64,000 nt of DNA from Prolixibacteraceae bacterium (GTDB lineage: Bacteria; Bacteroidota; Bacteroidia; Bacteroidales; Prolixibacteraceae): NCBI GenBank assembly GCA_028282705.1, contig JANQHI010000079.1, positions 100,697-164,696 on the forward strand, in the 5' to 3' direction. Below, piece by piece: positions 36,410-45,110 of this stretch. Under the pieces are notes generated by a model. It did no database searches. It saw only the letters and a list, made by a program, of their open reading frames with translations, and was not told the DNA's origin. Both the position numbers and the translations under genes were made by a program. The stretch's first letter is position 1, and each line of letters begins with the position of its first letter.

Positions 36410-37405
36410 TTAGTTAGTTTCCACTGCTTCAATCCTTTCCAGTAAATCTTTTAATGAAACATCTTCTTTATACGAATCTAAAAGGTTTTGAACTTTATTT
36501 GCAAAAGGGGCTTTATTTGGATAATAAATTTTTACACCAGCTTCCTGAACAGCCCTCAATGACTCCTCCACTGACTGTGCCCAATATTTTCTTTGGACTG
36601 GAACTGATTCCAGTGCTGCTTCCTGCAGCCATTTTTGTTCTTGCTCTGTTAATGAATCCCAAATAGCCTTGCTCACAATCAATACATCTGGCACACTGGT
36701 GTGCTCATCCAAAGAATAGTGCTTGCAAACTTCATAATGATGTGATGTGTAAAAACTTGGTGGGTTGTTCTCTGCCCCATCAACTACCCCACTCTGCAAA
36801 GCTGTATACAACTCACCATAGGAAATTGGTGTAGGGGAACCTCCCAAACTTTTTACCATTTCCATTGCAGTGATGCTTTTCATAACCCTGATCTTTAAAC
36901 CTTCCAAGTCTTCAGGTGATTCTATAGGCTTATCAATAGTATAAAAACTCCTTGAGCCTGCATCATAAAAACACAAGCCCCTAATCCAAAATTCTTCTGC
37001 GCCAACCAAAAGTTCCCTGCCAATCTCACCATCAAGGACTTTGTAACCATGTTCTTTTGAACGGAAAACATAAGGTAGCCCCAAAACTTTAAACTTTTTG
37101 GTAAAACCCTCCATTACAGCTGCTGAAACTTTTGTGATTGCCAAGCTCCCAATTTGAAGAAGTTCAACACACTGTTGCTCAGACCCCAGTTGCCCACTTG
37201 GATAGATATCAATGGTGAGCTGCCCCCTAGATTTCTCTTTCAACGTTTCTGCCATGAATACCATCCCTTTATGAACGGGGTGTGATGGGTCAAGCCCATG
37301 GGCAAGTTTTAATACCTTGTTCTTATTGTTAACCTGACAGGAAACAACAAGAAATATAGAAAGTAATATTACGCCTGGCCTAATTAGTGTTTTCCATTTT
37401 ATCAT
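36410..37405 (-). CDS. dctP: TRAP transporter substrate-binding protein (DctP), lipoprotein form
   Basis: A 331-residue protein with signal peptide and lipobox LVVSC at residues 19-23, so it should be membrane-tethered instead of free in the periplasm. The DctP fold is seen in LKLAHGLDPSHPVHKGMVFM, YPSGQLGSEQQCVELLQIG, LEGLKIRVMKSITAMEM and SLGGSPTPISYGELYTALQS then GVVDGAENNPPSFYTS. The conserved Arg in IRVM is the usual anchor for a carboxylate ligand, in line with a uronate substrate. It starts the dctPQM set. Confidence 0.93.
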   Translation of the reverse strand: MIKWKTLIRPGVILLSIFLVVSCQVNNKNKVLKLAHGLDPSHPVHKGMVFMAETLKEKSRGQLTIDIYPSGQLGSEQQCVELLQIGSLAITKVSAAVMEGFTKKFKVLGLPYVFRSKEHGYKVLDGEIGRELLVGAEEFWIRGLCFYDAGSRSFYTIDKPIESPEDLEGLKIRVMKSITAMEMVKSLGGSPTPISYGELYTALQSGVVDGAENNPPSFYTSHHYEVCKHYSLDEHTSVPDVLIVSKAIWDSLTEQEQKWLQEAALESVPVQRKYWAQSVEESLRAVQEAGVKIYYPNKAPFANKVQNLLDSYKEDVSLKDLLERIEAVETN

Positions 37406-37470
37406 AGCCTATTTATTTAATTTATAACAGAGATTTACTTAAAATGCATTAAATAATCCTTCTACAGGAT

Positions 37471-38142
37471 TTAAGTTTTAAGTTTATGAAGTATTTCCAT
37501 TACTTTGGCAACCAATTCTGTGGTCTTACTATAATCTTTATTATTAATAATCCCTGGTGGGAATAGCTGTGATCCCATCCCTACACAGGTAACCCCCGCA
37601 TTAAACCATTCCTTCAGGTTTTCCTCTGTTGGGGTAACCCCTCCTGTAGGCATAATGCTTGCCCAAGGCATTGGCCCCAATATGGCTTTCACAAAGCCAG
37701 ACCCCCCAACTTGTGAGCCAGGGAATATTTTCACTATTTCTGCCCCCAGTTCATGTGCTTTGGTTATTTCAGTTACTGAGCCACAACCAGGGCTCCATAA
37801 TATTTTGCGTTTGTTGCACACTTTTGCCATGCCTTCATCTACTATTGGAGACACAATAAAATTAGCCCCCAGTGCAATGTAAATAGCAGTAGTCCCTTCA
37901 TCAATAACAGAACCTACACCCATGATCATATCAGGGCATTGCTTAATTACCCACTGGTTTAGCTTTTCAAAAACCAAGGTGGCAAAATCACCCCTATTTG
38001 TAAACTCAAACACACGGGCACCCCCCTCATAACAAGCTTTTACAACCTGTTTGCATACTTCAATATCCTTATTATAAAAAACAGGGACTATACCTGTTTC
38101 TGCCATTTTTTGTGCAACTTCTATCCTTGAAAATCGTGCCAT
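37471..38142 (-). CDS. eda: KDPG/KHG aldolase
   Basis: A 223-residue class I aldolase splitting 2-keto-3-deoxy-6-phosphogluconate into pyruvate and glyceraldehyde-3-phosphate, the last step of hexuronate breakdown. Key residues are in place: Glu in GGARVFEFTNRGD, and the Schiff-base Lys in GAEIVKIFPGSQVGG; MPTGGVTPTEENLKEW forms the phosphate site. It lies between kdgK and dctP, all on the minus strand. Confidence 0.95.
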   Translation of the reverse strand: MARFSRIEVAQKMAETGIVPVFYNKDIEVCKQVVKACYEGGARVFEFTNRGDFATLVFEKLNQWVIKQCPDMIMGVGSVIDEGTTAIYIALGANFIVSPIVDEGMAKVCNKRKILWSPGCGSVTEITKAHELGAEIVKIFPGSQVGGSGFVKAILGPMPWASIMPTGGVTPTEENLKEWFNAGVTCVGMGSQLFPPGIINNKDYSKTTELVAKVMEILHKLKT

Positions 38143-38221
38143 ATCCTATTTATTAAATGGTCATTAGGAAAATTGACCAATATTCTAAATTATTATTCCT
38201 TTTATTGGTATAATTTTCAAA

Positions 38222-38256
38222 TTACACCCCTCTGGAGGGATTTAGGGAGGCTTTTT
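38222..38256. repeat. GC-rich palindrome in the kdgK-eda gap
   Basis: CCCCTCTGGAGGGATTTAGGGAGG contains the hairpin CCCTC-TG-GAGGG followed by TTTAGGGAGG. The word resembles a dispersed Bacteroidota intergenic repeat and the CCCC/GGGG palindromes at 1776-1839. It could also slow transcription from kdgK to eda. Confidence 0.35.
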
Positions 38257-39291
38257 TTACCTTGCCACCCTGCCTGAGGCATCACCCCCCATTAATTTCT
38301 CGACTTCTTCTACTGATACCTGGTTATAATCACCATAAATGGTGTGTTTCAGGCAAGATGCTGCTACAGCAAAATCCAGGGCTTTTTGGTCATCACTAAA
38401 AGTCAACAACCCATAAATCAAGCCTCCCATAAAGGAGTCTCCACCTCCTACCCTATCTACAATATGGGTTATCTGGTACTGTTGTGATTCATACAGCTTC
38501 TTTCCATCCCAGAGCACGCCAGCCCAACTATTGTGGTTTGCATTTACTGACCCACGCAATGTGGTAATTACTTTTTTGCACCTTGGGTACTGTTTCATAA
38601 TTTGCCTTGATACTGATCCATAGGCAGCCCCTTCAACATGCCCACCAGTTACATCAACTCCTTCAGGTTTAATCCCTAATACCTTTTCAGCATCTTCTTC
38701 ATTCCCCAAAATAATATCAGTACCAGCAACCAATTCAGGCATCACCTCTCCTGCTGTTTTGCCATATCTCCAAAGGTTTTTCCTATAGTTCAAATCACAG
38801 GAAACTGTAATCCCTTTTTCATTGGCTTTATGGATGGCTTCTAAACAAACATCAGCTGCCCCTTGTGAAATGGCAGGGGTGATACCTGTCCAATGAAACC
38901 AACCAGCCCCTTCAAACACTTCATCCCAATTTACCATCCCCTTTTTAACCTCAGAGATAGCTGAATGGGCCCTATCATACACAACCTTGCTCCCCCTGCT
39001 TACAGCACCAGTTTCAAGGAAATAAATACCCAAACGCTCACCACCATATATAATTTTATCAGTACCAACACCATACTTTTTCAGATCCATCACACATGCT
39101 TGTGCCACATCATTTTCAGGCATCCTGGTAATGAAATCAACAGGAACCCCATAGTTTGCCAATGAAACAGCCACATTAGCTTCCCCACCTCCAAAGGTAG
39201 AATTAAGCTGGCTAGCTTGTGAAAACCTTAAGTATCCAGGTGTGGATAACCTCAACATAACCTCTCCAAATGTTACTACTTTTTTGCCCAT
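38257..39291 (-). CDS. kdgK: 2-keto-3-deoxygluconate kinase (PfkB family)
   Basis: A 344-residue ribokinase-like enzyme that phosphorylates KDG to KDPG. Motifs: FGEVMLRLSTPGYLRFSQA at the start, FGGGEANVAVSLANYG (sugar site), SCDLNYRKNLWRYG, and the C-terminal DRVGGGDSFMGGLIYGLL with the catalytic Asp. A second paralog lies at 46412. The upstream DNA carries a perfect palindrome overlapping a promoter box. Confidence 0.93.
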   Translation of the reverse strand: MGKKVVTFGEVMLRLSTPGYLRFSQASQLNSTFGGGEANVAVSLANYGVPVDFITRMPENDVAQACVMDLKKYGVGTDKIIYGGERLGIYFLETGAVSRGSKVVYDRAHSAISEVKKGMVNWDEVFEGAGWFHWTGITPAISQGAADVCLEAIHKANEKGITVSCDLNYRKNLWRYGKTAGEVMPELVAGTDIILGNEEDAEKVLGIKPEGVDVTGGHVEGAAYGSVSRQIMKQYPRCKKVITTLRGSVNANHNSWAGVLWDGKKLYESQQYQITHIVDRVGGGDSFMGGLIYGLLTFSDDQKALDFAVAASCLKHTIYGDYNQVSVEEVEKLMGGDASGRVAR

Positions 39292-39303
39292 ATCTTAAAT
39301 TTA

Positions 39304-39323
39304 TGCAATCGATTGCAAAGATA
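39304..39323 (-). promoter_or_regulatory. Palindromic operator overlapping a -7 box before kdgK
   Basis: TGCAATCGATTGCA (39304-39317) is a perfect 14-base palindrome with the central CG typical of LacI-family operators. On the minus strand it directly follows TATCTTTG (39323-39316), a perfect TAnnTTTG promoter box, sharing its last bases. Transcription would start inside the operator, so binding should repress kdgK-eda-dctPQM independently of uxaE-uxaC. Confidence 0.7.
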
Positions 39324-39371
39324 ATTTTTTATTATCAATTTTTTACTATCTGTACTTACAAAATCCCCACC

Positions 39372-40775
39372 CTATGGAAAGTTAAAATAGTTTTTTGCAT
39401 TATTAAAACAGATATCCTCAACCATTTTACCCAATAATTCCATGTCATTAGGTATTTCCCCATTTTCAACATCCTTGCCCAGCAGGTTGCACAATGTCCT
39501 CCTGAAATATTCATGCCTTGTATAAGACAAGAAACTTCTTGAATCTGTAAGCATACCCACAAACCTGCTAAGTAACCCCAGGTTTGAAAGGGCATTCATC
39601 TGCTTCTCCATCCCATCTTTTTGGTCAAGGAACCACCATCCTGAGCCAAACTGCATTTTTCCTGCCACACTGCCATCCTGAAAATTCCCAATCATTGTGG
39701 CCAACAGTTCATTATCGCATGGGTTAAGGTTATACAAAATGGTTTTTGCCAATTGGTTTTCAAGGTCTAACCTATTCAGCAGCTTTGATAATGGCTTGCC
39801 AACTTCAAAATCACCAATTGAGTCAAAACCTGTATCTGGCCCTAATTTATTAAACAACCTGGTACTGTTATTCCTGAGGGCACCTATATGAAATTGCTGA
39901 GCCCAACCTCTGGAGTGATCCATTATCCCAAATTCATACAACATGCATGATTTGAACTTAGCCACTTCCCCTTCTGCCAGATCTCCGCCTTTTCTTACCT
40001 TACTGAAAATAGCTGAAATTTCTTCTTCAGTATAATCTTCTGCAATAACAGTTTCAACACCATGGTCTGATAACCTGCAACCATTATCATGGAAAAACTG
40101 GTGGCGGTTATCTAAGGCATCCATAAAATCTGCAAAAGTTGTAATTTCAACATCAGCTGCCTCTCCCAGCTTATCCACATACTGGTTAAAAGCTTCATGG
40201 TTTTCTACCATCATGGCTTTATCTGGGCGCCATGCAGGAAGAACCTTCACTTCAAAACCATCCTCTTTTATCTGTTGATGGTATTCAAGGCTGTCAATTG
40301 GGTCATCAGTTGTACAAATGGTATGTACATTCGCCATCCTGATAATATTCCTACAACTATATTCAGGAGTTTGGAGCTTTGCATTGCACCCATCCCATAT
40401 TTCCTTTGCAGTAGCAGGGCTTAGTATTTTGGTGATACCAAAAAATTTCTTCAGCTCTAAATGTGTCCAATGGAACAAAGGGTTCCTGATTGCCATGGGC
40501 ACAGTTTCAGCCCACTTTTCAAACTTCTCCCAATCTGAAGCATTTCCTGTACAATACTTTTCATCCACCCCATTTGTACGCATTCCACGCCATTTGTAGT
40601 GGTCACCATACAACCATATTTGAGTAATATTTTCAAATTGTTTATCCTCTGCTATTTCTTTCGGGGAAATATGGCAGTGATAATCAAATATGGGCATATT
40701 TGCTGCATGGTTATGGTATAGTTTTTTAGCTGTTTTGGTTTGTAGCAAGAAATTCTTGCCCATAAACTTTTTCAT
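39372..40775 (-). CDS. uxaC: Glucuronate/galacturonate isomerase
   Basis: A 467-residue enzyme of the amidohydrolase superfamily that turns glucuronate into fructuronate and galacturonate into tagaturonate. The N-terminal metal motif is FDYHCHISPKEIAED; IWLYGDHYKWRGMRTNGVDE and MLTDSRSFLSYTRHEYFRRT are highly typical of UxaC. Length matches the E. coli enzyme (470). It starts 12 bases after the uxaE stop and belongs to its operon. Confidence 0.96.
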   Translation of the reverse strand: MKKFMGKNFLLQTKTAKKLYHNHAANMPIFDYHCHISPKEIAEDKQFENITQIWLYGDHYKWRGMRTNGVDEKYCTGNASDWEKFEKWAETVPMAIRNPLFHWTHLELKKFFGITKILSPATAKEIWDGCNAKLQTPEYSCRNIIRMANVHTICTTDDPIDSLEYHQQIKEDGFEVKVLPAWRPDKAMMVENHEAFNQYVDKLGEAADVEITTFADFMDALDNRHQFFHDNGCRLSDHGVETVIAEDYTEEEISAIFSKVRKGGDLAEGEVAKFKSCMLYEFGIMDHSRGWAQQFHIGALRNNSTRLFNKLGPDTGFDSIGDFEVGKPLSKLLNRLDLENQLAKTILYNLNPCDNELLATMIGNFQDGSVAGKMQFGSGWWFLDQKDGMEKQMNALSNLGLLSRFVGMLTDSRSFLSYTRHEYFRRTLCNLLGKDVENGEIPNDMELLGKMVEDICFNNAKNYFNFP

Positions 40776-40787
40776 ATAGATAATCCA

Positions 40788-42035
40788 TTAAAGGCCAAAC
40801 AATCTTTTTAAATGGCGCTCATATATATTTTCTTCAACACAAGCACCTACAACATCAGCATATTTTTTTAACATTGAAGTATATTTTTCTCCCATTTCAG
40901 CAGCTACTTTATAGCCCACATGGATCAGTTGGCGGAAATTTGCATTGTAATCAGGATGCCCAGGGATGTGGCGTAAAGTATCCCCAAATTTTTCTCCACT
41001 CCAACCTGCCACTTCTCCTACTGAAGGCAACTGGCTGTCATCAATATCAATTACATCTGCATAGGGTGCACATAATTCTTCTTTCCTCTCCAAGGCACCT
41101 GCATAAATTTCCTTTGCCATTTTTAACCCTTCATTTCCCGAAATAGCCAATCCAATTACTTCTTCAAGCCAAGTGGTACCAGCAGTTTTTACATGCAACC
41201 CTTTATCAAATTTTTTTATGACCTCAGCCATCACAGGGTATATTGAAAACTTATCACTCCCTGAATGGACACTCAACTTCAGGTTTTCGGGCAGGCCAAA
41301 TTCTTTAATAGCATAATCAATTACTAGCACATCCTGTTCAAATTCTTTAGCAAACTGGTCAACATTCCCCACATAATCAACCCCTTTATTAAACCTTCCT
41401 GTAAATTTAGGGGCTATGGTTTGAGCAGGTATCTTTTGGTTTGATATCATTTTCAGGATAAAGAACATATCAACAGAGGTCTGAGGTGTTTCCACTTCAT
41501 CCATTGAAACTTCAGTAATAAATGTACCAGCCCCCTTTTTGTTTTCAATGTGGCGATATATTTTCCCAGCCTCATTTATGGCGGCCAAGTATTTTTTAGC
41601 AACAGTTTCCAATAATTCACCTGTCAGGTTGATTGGCTCAACAATCCCAGGAATATTGACTTCATCTCCTAAAACTTCACATGATTTTTTAAAAGCAGCT
41701 ACATCTTCAGATGAAGATTCATTACCAATATAAGCAGCTACATCAAGGGTAAAAAAGTCGCAATAATCCACAAACCTGTCCACATTGGTAAGGTTAATAT
41801 GGTCTGCATCAACACAATATCCACCTTCCCATCCCAATGTTTTTACTGCATTATCTGCTTCTATCCTTGTACCTTTAGGCTCAGAATGGACAATATCATG
41901 TTCCCTATTTGATTTATTCCACACTGGGGTTACTTCAACTCCTTTATCATTAGCTTTTATGATTGCTTTTAACTGGGCATTCCCTTCATGGTTAAAACGG
42001 TCGCCTACACCAAAACTAAACTTGCTTAATTCCAT
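40788..42035 (-). CDS. uxaE: Tagaturonate epimerase (UxaE)
   Basis: A 415-residue protein of the family first described in Thermotoga (UxaE), which epimerises D-tagaturonate to D-fructuronate and so merges the galacturonate branch with the glucuronate branch without UxaB/UxaA. Characteristic strings: FSFGVGDRFNHEGNAQLKAI at the start, PVWNKSNREHDIVHSEPKG, GYCVDADHINLTNVDRFVDY and SVHSGSDKFSIYPVM. No altronate genes are seen in the window, in agreement with this route. First gene of its operon, with the LacI-type operator 37 bases upstream. Confidence 0.87.
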   Translation of the reverse strand: MELSKFSFGVGDRFNHEGNAQLKAIIKANDKGVEVTPVWNKSNREHDIVHSEPKGTRIEADNAVKTLGWEGGYCVDADHINLTNVDRFVDYCDFFTLDVAAYIGNESSSEDVAAFKKSCEVLGDEVNIPGIVEPINLTGELLETVAKKYLAAINEAGKIYRHIENKKGAGTFITEVSMDEVETPQTSVDMFFILKMISNQKIPAQTIAPKFTGRFNKGVDYVGNVDQFAKEFEQDVLVIDYAIKEFGLPENLKLSVHSGSDKFSIYPVMAEVIKKFDKGLHVKTAGTTWLEEVIGLAISGNEGLKMAKEIYAGALERKEELCAPYADVIDIDDSQLPSVGEVAGWSGEKFGDTLRHIPGHPDYNANFRQLIHVGYKVAAEMGEKYTSMLKKYADVVGACVEENIYERHLKRLFGL

Positions 42036-42072
42036 TTTATGTTAATCTAATTTTTGATAGAAGATATTTCTC

Positions 42073-42086
42073 CGTGTACGAACACG
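42073..42086. promoter_or_regulatory. Uronate-regulator operator between uxaE and E2 gene
   Basis: CGTGTACGAACACG, arms CGTGT/ACACG around ACGA. The identical 14-mer recurs at 43043 and a variant at 45111. It lies 37 bases before uxaE and about 80 bases before the divergent E2-like gene. Confidence 0.8.
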
Positions 42087-42167
42087 AAAATAGATATATT
42101 ATTCATTTTTCCAAAATATTTTCATGTGTTCTGCATCAATCAGGAATAAAAAAAATATTTTTACTAG

Positions 42168-42977
42168 ATGGAAAAAAGACTCAACCTTAACAATAATTGG
42201 CGGAAAGTTGCTGCTACTATCTACAAAAAACCCAGTGATTCTAAAATTTATGGTTCTGTAGACCTTGATGTTACTGACCTTGAAGCATACATCACTGAAA
42301 AACGTAAGCAAAAACTCAAAATCACATTAACCCATATTTTTGTATTGGCAGTTGCCAGGGCATTAGACAAGCAAGTCCCTGAACTAAATACATATATTAA
42401 AAGGGGAAAAGTGGTTGCCAGGAAAAGCATTGATGCTATGGTGAGTGTTTTGCTGAAAGAAGGGCAAATGGGATCTGTAAAAATTGGGGATGCCAATTCC
42501 CTTGACTTAAAAGGGTTGAGCCTGAAAATGCAGGAAGAGATAAAAAGGTCAAGACAAGGTGATGAGAACCAAACCATGCAATCAAAAGATATGCTTTCTT
42601 CTATCCCATGGCCATTCAGGAGCTGGTTGTTCAGATTATATAAGCTGGTAACCATACATTGGGGAATCTCAATCCCATTTGTTGGGCTTAATGCAGACAG
42701 TTTTGGCTCTTTTGTAATTTCTAATATTGGAAGCATTGGGTTAGATTCAGGATACCCTGCCTTACTCCCATCTTCCAATGTTTCAATAGTGCTTATAATG
42801 GGAGGGGTTTATAAAAAACCTGCTGTTTTTAATGACGAGATAGTACCAAGGAAAATTATGTCACTCAGCACAGTACTTGACCACAGGGTGGTTGATGCTT
42901 CTCATGGAGGGAAGCTTTTCCGTGCTATAAAGCACTATATAAAAAATCCATGGGAATTGGAAGAACCCGCTGGCTAA
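42168..42977 (+). CDS. Stand-alone 2-oxoacid dehydrogenase acyltransferase (E2 catalytic domain)
   Basis: A 269-residue protein that consists only of the E2 catalytic (chloramphenicol acetyltransferase-like) domain: ATIYKKPSDSKIYGSVDLDV, ITLTHIFVLAVARALDKQVP, SFGSFVISNIGSIGLDSGYP and MSLSTVLDHRVVDASHGGKL near residue 240, where His and Asp of the HxxxD catalytic motif are kept. It lacks the N-terminal lipoyl and E3-binding domains, and no E1/E3 genes are near. Similar short E2-like proteins are known in Bacteroidota, function uncertain. The shared operator with uxaE suggests regulation with uronate use. Confidence 0.8.
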   Translation: MEKRLNLNNNWRKVAATIYKKPSDSKIYGSVDLDVTDLEAYITEKRKQKLKITLTHIFVLAVARALDKQVPELNTYIKRGKVVARKSIDAMVSVLLKEGQMGSVKIGDANSLDLKGLSLKMQEEIKRSRQGDENQTMQSKDMLSSIPWPFRSWLFRLYKLVTIHWGISIPFVGLNADSFGSFVISNIGSIGLDSGYPALLPSSNVSIVLIMGGVYKKPAVFNDEIVPRKIMSLSTVLDHRVVDASHGGKLFRAIKHYIKNPWELEEPAG

Positions 42978-43042
42978 AATCCTACTAATTGGTTAATAAG
43001 GCATGTTAACTCATTCAGGTTTATGTTGTGGAATATTTTTCC

Positions 43043-43056
43043 CGTGTACGAACACG
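43043..43056. promoter_or_regulatory. Uronate-regulator operator before the LacI gene
   Basis: CGTGTACGAACACG, identical to the site at 42073. It ends 18 bases before the TATTTTTG promoter box (43075-43082), thus covering the -33 region; binding should repress the regulator gene and uxuB. Confidence 0.8.
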
Positions 43057-43074
43057 ATGAAATAAAAAATTCAT

Positions 43075-43082
43075 TATTTTTG
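43075..43082 (+). promoter_or_regulatory. Promoter -7 box of the LacI-uxuB transcript
   Basis: TATTTTTG matches the TAnnTTTG consensus perfectly. Transcription would start near 43090, leaving a leader of about 35 bases before the regulator reading frame. Confidence 0.55.
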
Positions 43083-43124
43083 TATGGTGCAAAAATTATA
43101 ATTCAGAAATTAAAGTAAACAATT

Positions 43125-44189
43125 ATCGAAAATAAAAAGCAAATAAGGATAAAAGACATTGCTAAAAAAGCTAATGTATCAATTGGGACAGTTGACAGGG
43201 TGCTACACAAACGTGGTGAAGTAGCTGAAGCAACAAAAAAGAAAATACTCAAGATCATTGAAGAGTTGGATTATAAACCAAACATCCTTGCAAGTACACT
43301 TGCATCAAAAAAGATAGTAACTTTTGCTACCCTGCTGCCCAAACCCCCTTCACCTGATGGATATTGGAACAAACCATTAAAGGGCATTCAAAAAGCTACT
43401 GGTGAAATAAAACAATATGGTGTTGAAGTACAGCCATTCAGTTTCAACCAAAATAATCCTAAACAATTTAAAACAGAAGCATCCAGGATTATTGAGCTAC
43501 ATCCTGATGGTGTGGTTATGGCCCCATTCTTTTATAAAGAATCCGTGAAAATCATTGAAGAACTTAAAGAAAAAAAGATACCCTTTGTTTTTATTGATTC
43601 AAATATTGAACAAGCTGGTCAACTGGGATATGTGGGGCAAAACTCATTTCAGAGTGGATACCTTGCAGGCAAATTACTGGATTATATTTTGCCTGAAAAA
43701 TCTGCCATCCTGGCTATTCACCTTGCTAAAGAAATGGATAACCAAAACCACTTAGTCCAAAGAGAAGAAGGTTTTTATGAATGGTTCAATAAAGATTCCA
43801 AATCAAACCACCAGGTTTCTACTGTTGAAGCTACTGATATGAATGACCCTTCCTATCCAGAAATAATAACAAAGGAGATACAAAAAAGGGATGTAGCAGG
43901 AATTTTTGTAACCAATTCCAAAGTATTTTTTATTGGGAACTTGGTTAAAAAGTTGGGCATGCAAAACATTAAATTAATAGGGCATGACCTAGTGAAAGAA
44001 AATATTAAGAACCTGAAAGAAGGCATTGTTGATTTTTTAATTTGCCAACGCCCTGAAGAACAAGGATACACGGCTGTCCTGAAACTTTTCAGGCATGTGG
44101 TTCAAAAAGAAGATGTTTCAGAAGAAAACTATACTTCTATTGATATTATTACCAAAGAGAATGTGGATTATTATAAAGAATTAAAATAA
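43125..44189 (+). CDS. LacI-family transcriptional regulator of the uronate genes
   Basis: The helix-turn-helix IRIKDIAKKANVSIGTVDRV (about residues 7-26) followed by LHKRGEVAEATKKKILKIIE is a clear LacI DNA-binding domain, then a periplasmic-binding-type sensor domain (VTFATLLPKPPSPDGYWNKP, VMAPFFYKESVKIIEELKEK, FVFIDSNIEQAGQLGYVGQN). The frame is open back to 43119, but it contains no ATG, GTG or TTG before the helix-turn-helix; the first GTG (43200) would remove most of it. I therefore place the start at ATC 43125 (or ATT 43122), a non-standard start, about 355 residues. The gene is 8 bases before uxuB. Confidence 0.8.
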   Translation: MENKKQIRIKDIAKKANVSIGTVDRVLHKRGEVAEATKKKILKIIEELDYKPNILASTLASKKIVTFATLLPKPPSPDGYWNKPLKGIQKATGEIKQYGVEVQPFSFNQNNPKQFKTEASRIIELHPDGVVMAPFFYKESVKIIEELKEKKIPFVFIDSNIEQAGQLGYVGQNSFQSGYLAGKLLDYILPEKSAILAIHLAKEMDNQNHLVQREEGFYEWFNKDSKSNHQVSTVEATDMNDPSYPEIITKEIQKRDVAGIFVTNSKVFFIGNLVKKLGMQNIKLIGHDLVKENIKNLKEGIVDFLICQRPEEQGYTAVLKLFRHVVQKEDVSEENYTSIDIITKENVDYYKELK

Positions 44190-44197
44190 AAATAAAG

Positions 44198-45049
44198 ATG
44201 GATCAACTATCATTTAACGACCTAAAAGGAAAGGTTTGCGTAATTACAGGAGGAGCTGGAGTATTGGGCAGCTCACTTGTAAAAGCTATGGCATCAGTGG
44301 GTATGAAAGTAGCCATTGCTGATATTAACAAAGAAGTAGCTGATAAAGTTGCCAGTGAAATAGCACAAGAATGTAATGCCACTGTAATTGGCATTGAGGC
44401 AAATGTTCTGGAACGTGAATCACTTGAAAAAGCCAAGGAAGAAATAAACAGGAGACTTGGAGAGATTGATATCCTAGTAAATGGTGCTGGAGGAAACAGC
44501 CCACAGGCTACCACCAAAGTTGAGCAAATGCAGGAAGCTGACCTTAATAACCTGGAAAATACTTTTTATGGGCTTGAATATGAAGGCTTTGATAAAGTTT
44601 TTGCTTTGAACTTTAAGGGGACATTGCTACCAACTATGGTGTTCACTAAAGATATGCTTCAAAAGAAAAAAGGAGTGGTGCTGAATATTTCATCCATGAA
44701 TTCATATAAGCCTTTAACAAAGATACCTGCATACTCAGCTGCCAAAGCATCTATCAATAATTTTACTGAATGGCTATCTGTACATCTGGCAAAAGTAGGC
44801 ATCAGGGTTAATGCAATTGCCCCAGGCTTTTTTATTACCCGCCAAAACCGTTTTTTGGTAATGGATGAAAAAACAGGAAATTATTCTCCACGTGGGCAAA
44901 AGATTATAGACAACACGCCTATGGGCAAATTTGGCGAACCTAATGATTTGCAGGGAGCAACTTTATTTTTACTTTCTGATGTATCTTCTTTCATTACAGG
45001 CATTGTTATACCTGTTGATGGGGGTTATAGTGCATTTGGAGGTGTTTAA
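44198..45049 (+). CDS. uxuB: Fructuronate reductase (D-mannonate oxidoreductase), SDR type
   Basis: A 283-residue short-chain dehydrogenase. The NAD(P) site is VITGGAGVLGSSLVKAMA, followed by LVNGAGGNSPQATT, the catalytic Ser-Tyr-Lys set in NISSMNSYKPLTKIPAYSAA and K of AAKAS, and the ending TGIVIPVDGGYSAFGGV. The GAGGNSPQATT, ISSMNSYKPLTKIPAYS and IAPGFFITRQNR strings match the Bacillus-type UxuB (YjmF) family, unrelated to the long-chain E. coli UxuB. It reduces fructuronate to mannonate, the step between UxaC/UxaE and UxuA. Confidence 0.9.
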   Translation: MDQLSFNDLKGKVCVITGGAGVLGSSLVKAMASVGMKVAIADINKEVADKVASEIAQECNATVIGIEANVLERESLEKAKEEINRRLGEIDILVNGAGGNSPQATTKVEQMQEADLNNLENTFYGLEYEGFDKVFALNFKGTLLPTMVFTKDMLQKKKGVVLNISSMNSYKPLTKIPAYSAAKASINNFTEWLSVHLAKVGIRVNAIAPGFFITRQNRFLVMDEKTGNYSPRGQKIIDNTPMGKFGEPNDLQGATLFLLSDVSSFITGIVIPVDGGYSAFGGV

Positions 45050-45075
45050 AACAGTTAATTATAAATGATAGTGCA

Positions 45076-45092
45076 GCCGGAAATTTTCCGGC
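45076..45092 (+). terminator. Hairpin after uxuB (probable terminator)
   Basis: GCCGGAAA (45076-45083) and TTTCCGGC (45085-45092) are perfect 8-base arms around one T, followed by CTTTATTA. The T run is short, so read-through into uxuA is possible; uxuA also has its own operator. Confidence 0.6.
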
Positions 45093-45110
45093 CTTTATTA
45101 AAATAAAAAC

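Noticed and set aside
38251..38258. T run after the GC-rich palindrome as a terminator
   Set aside because: The T run is on the plus strand, while kdgK and eda are transcribed on the minus strand.
42248..42778. Minus-strand frame of 176 codons
   Set aside because: Antisense to the E2 acyltransferase domain gene, with codon pattern of a shadow frame.
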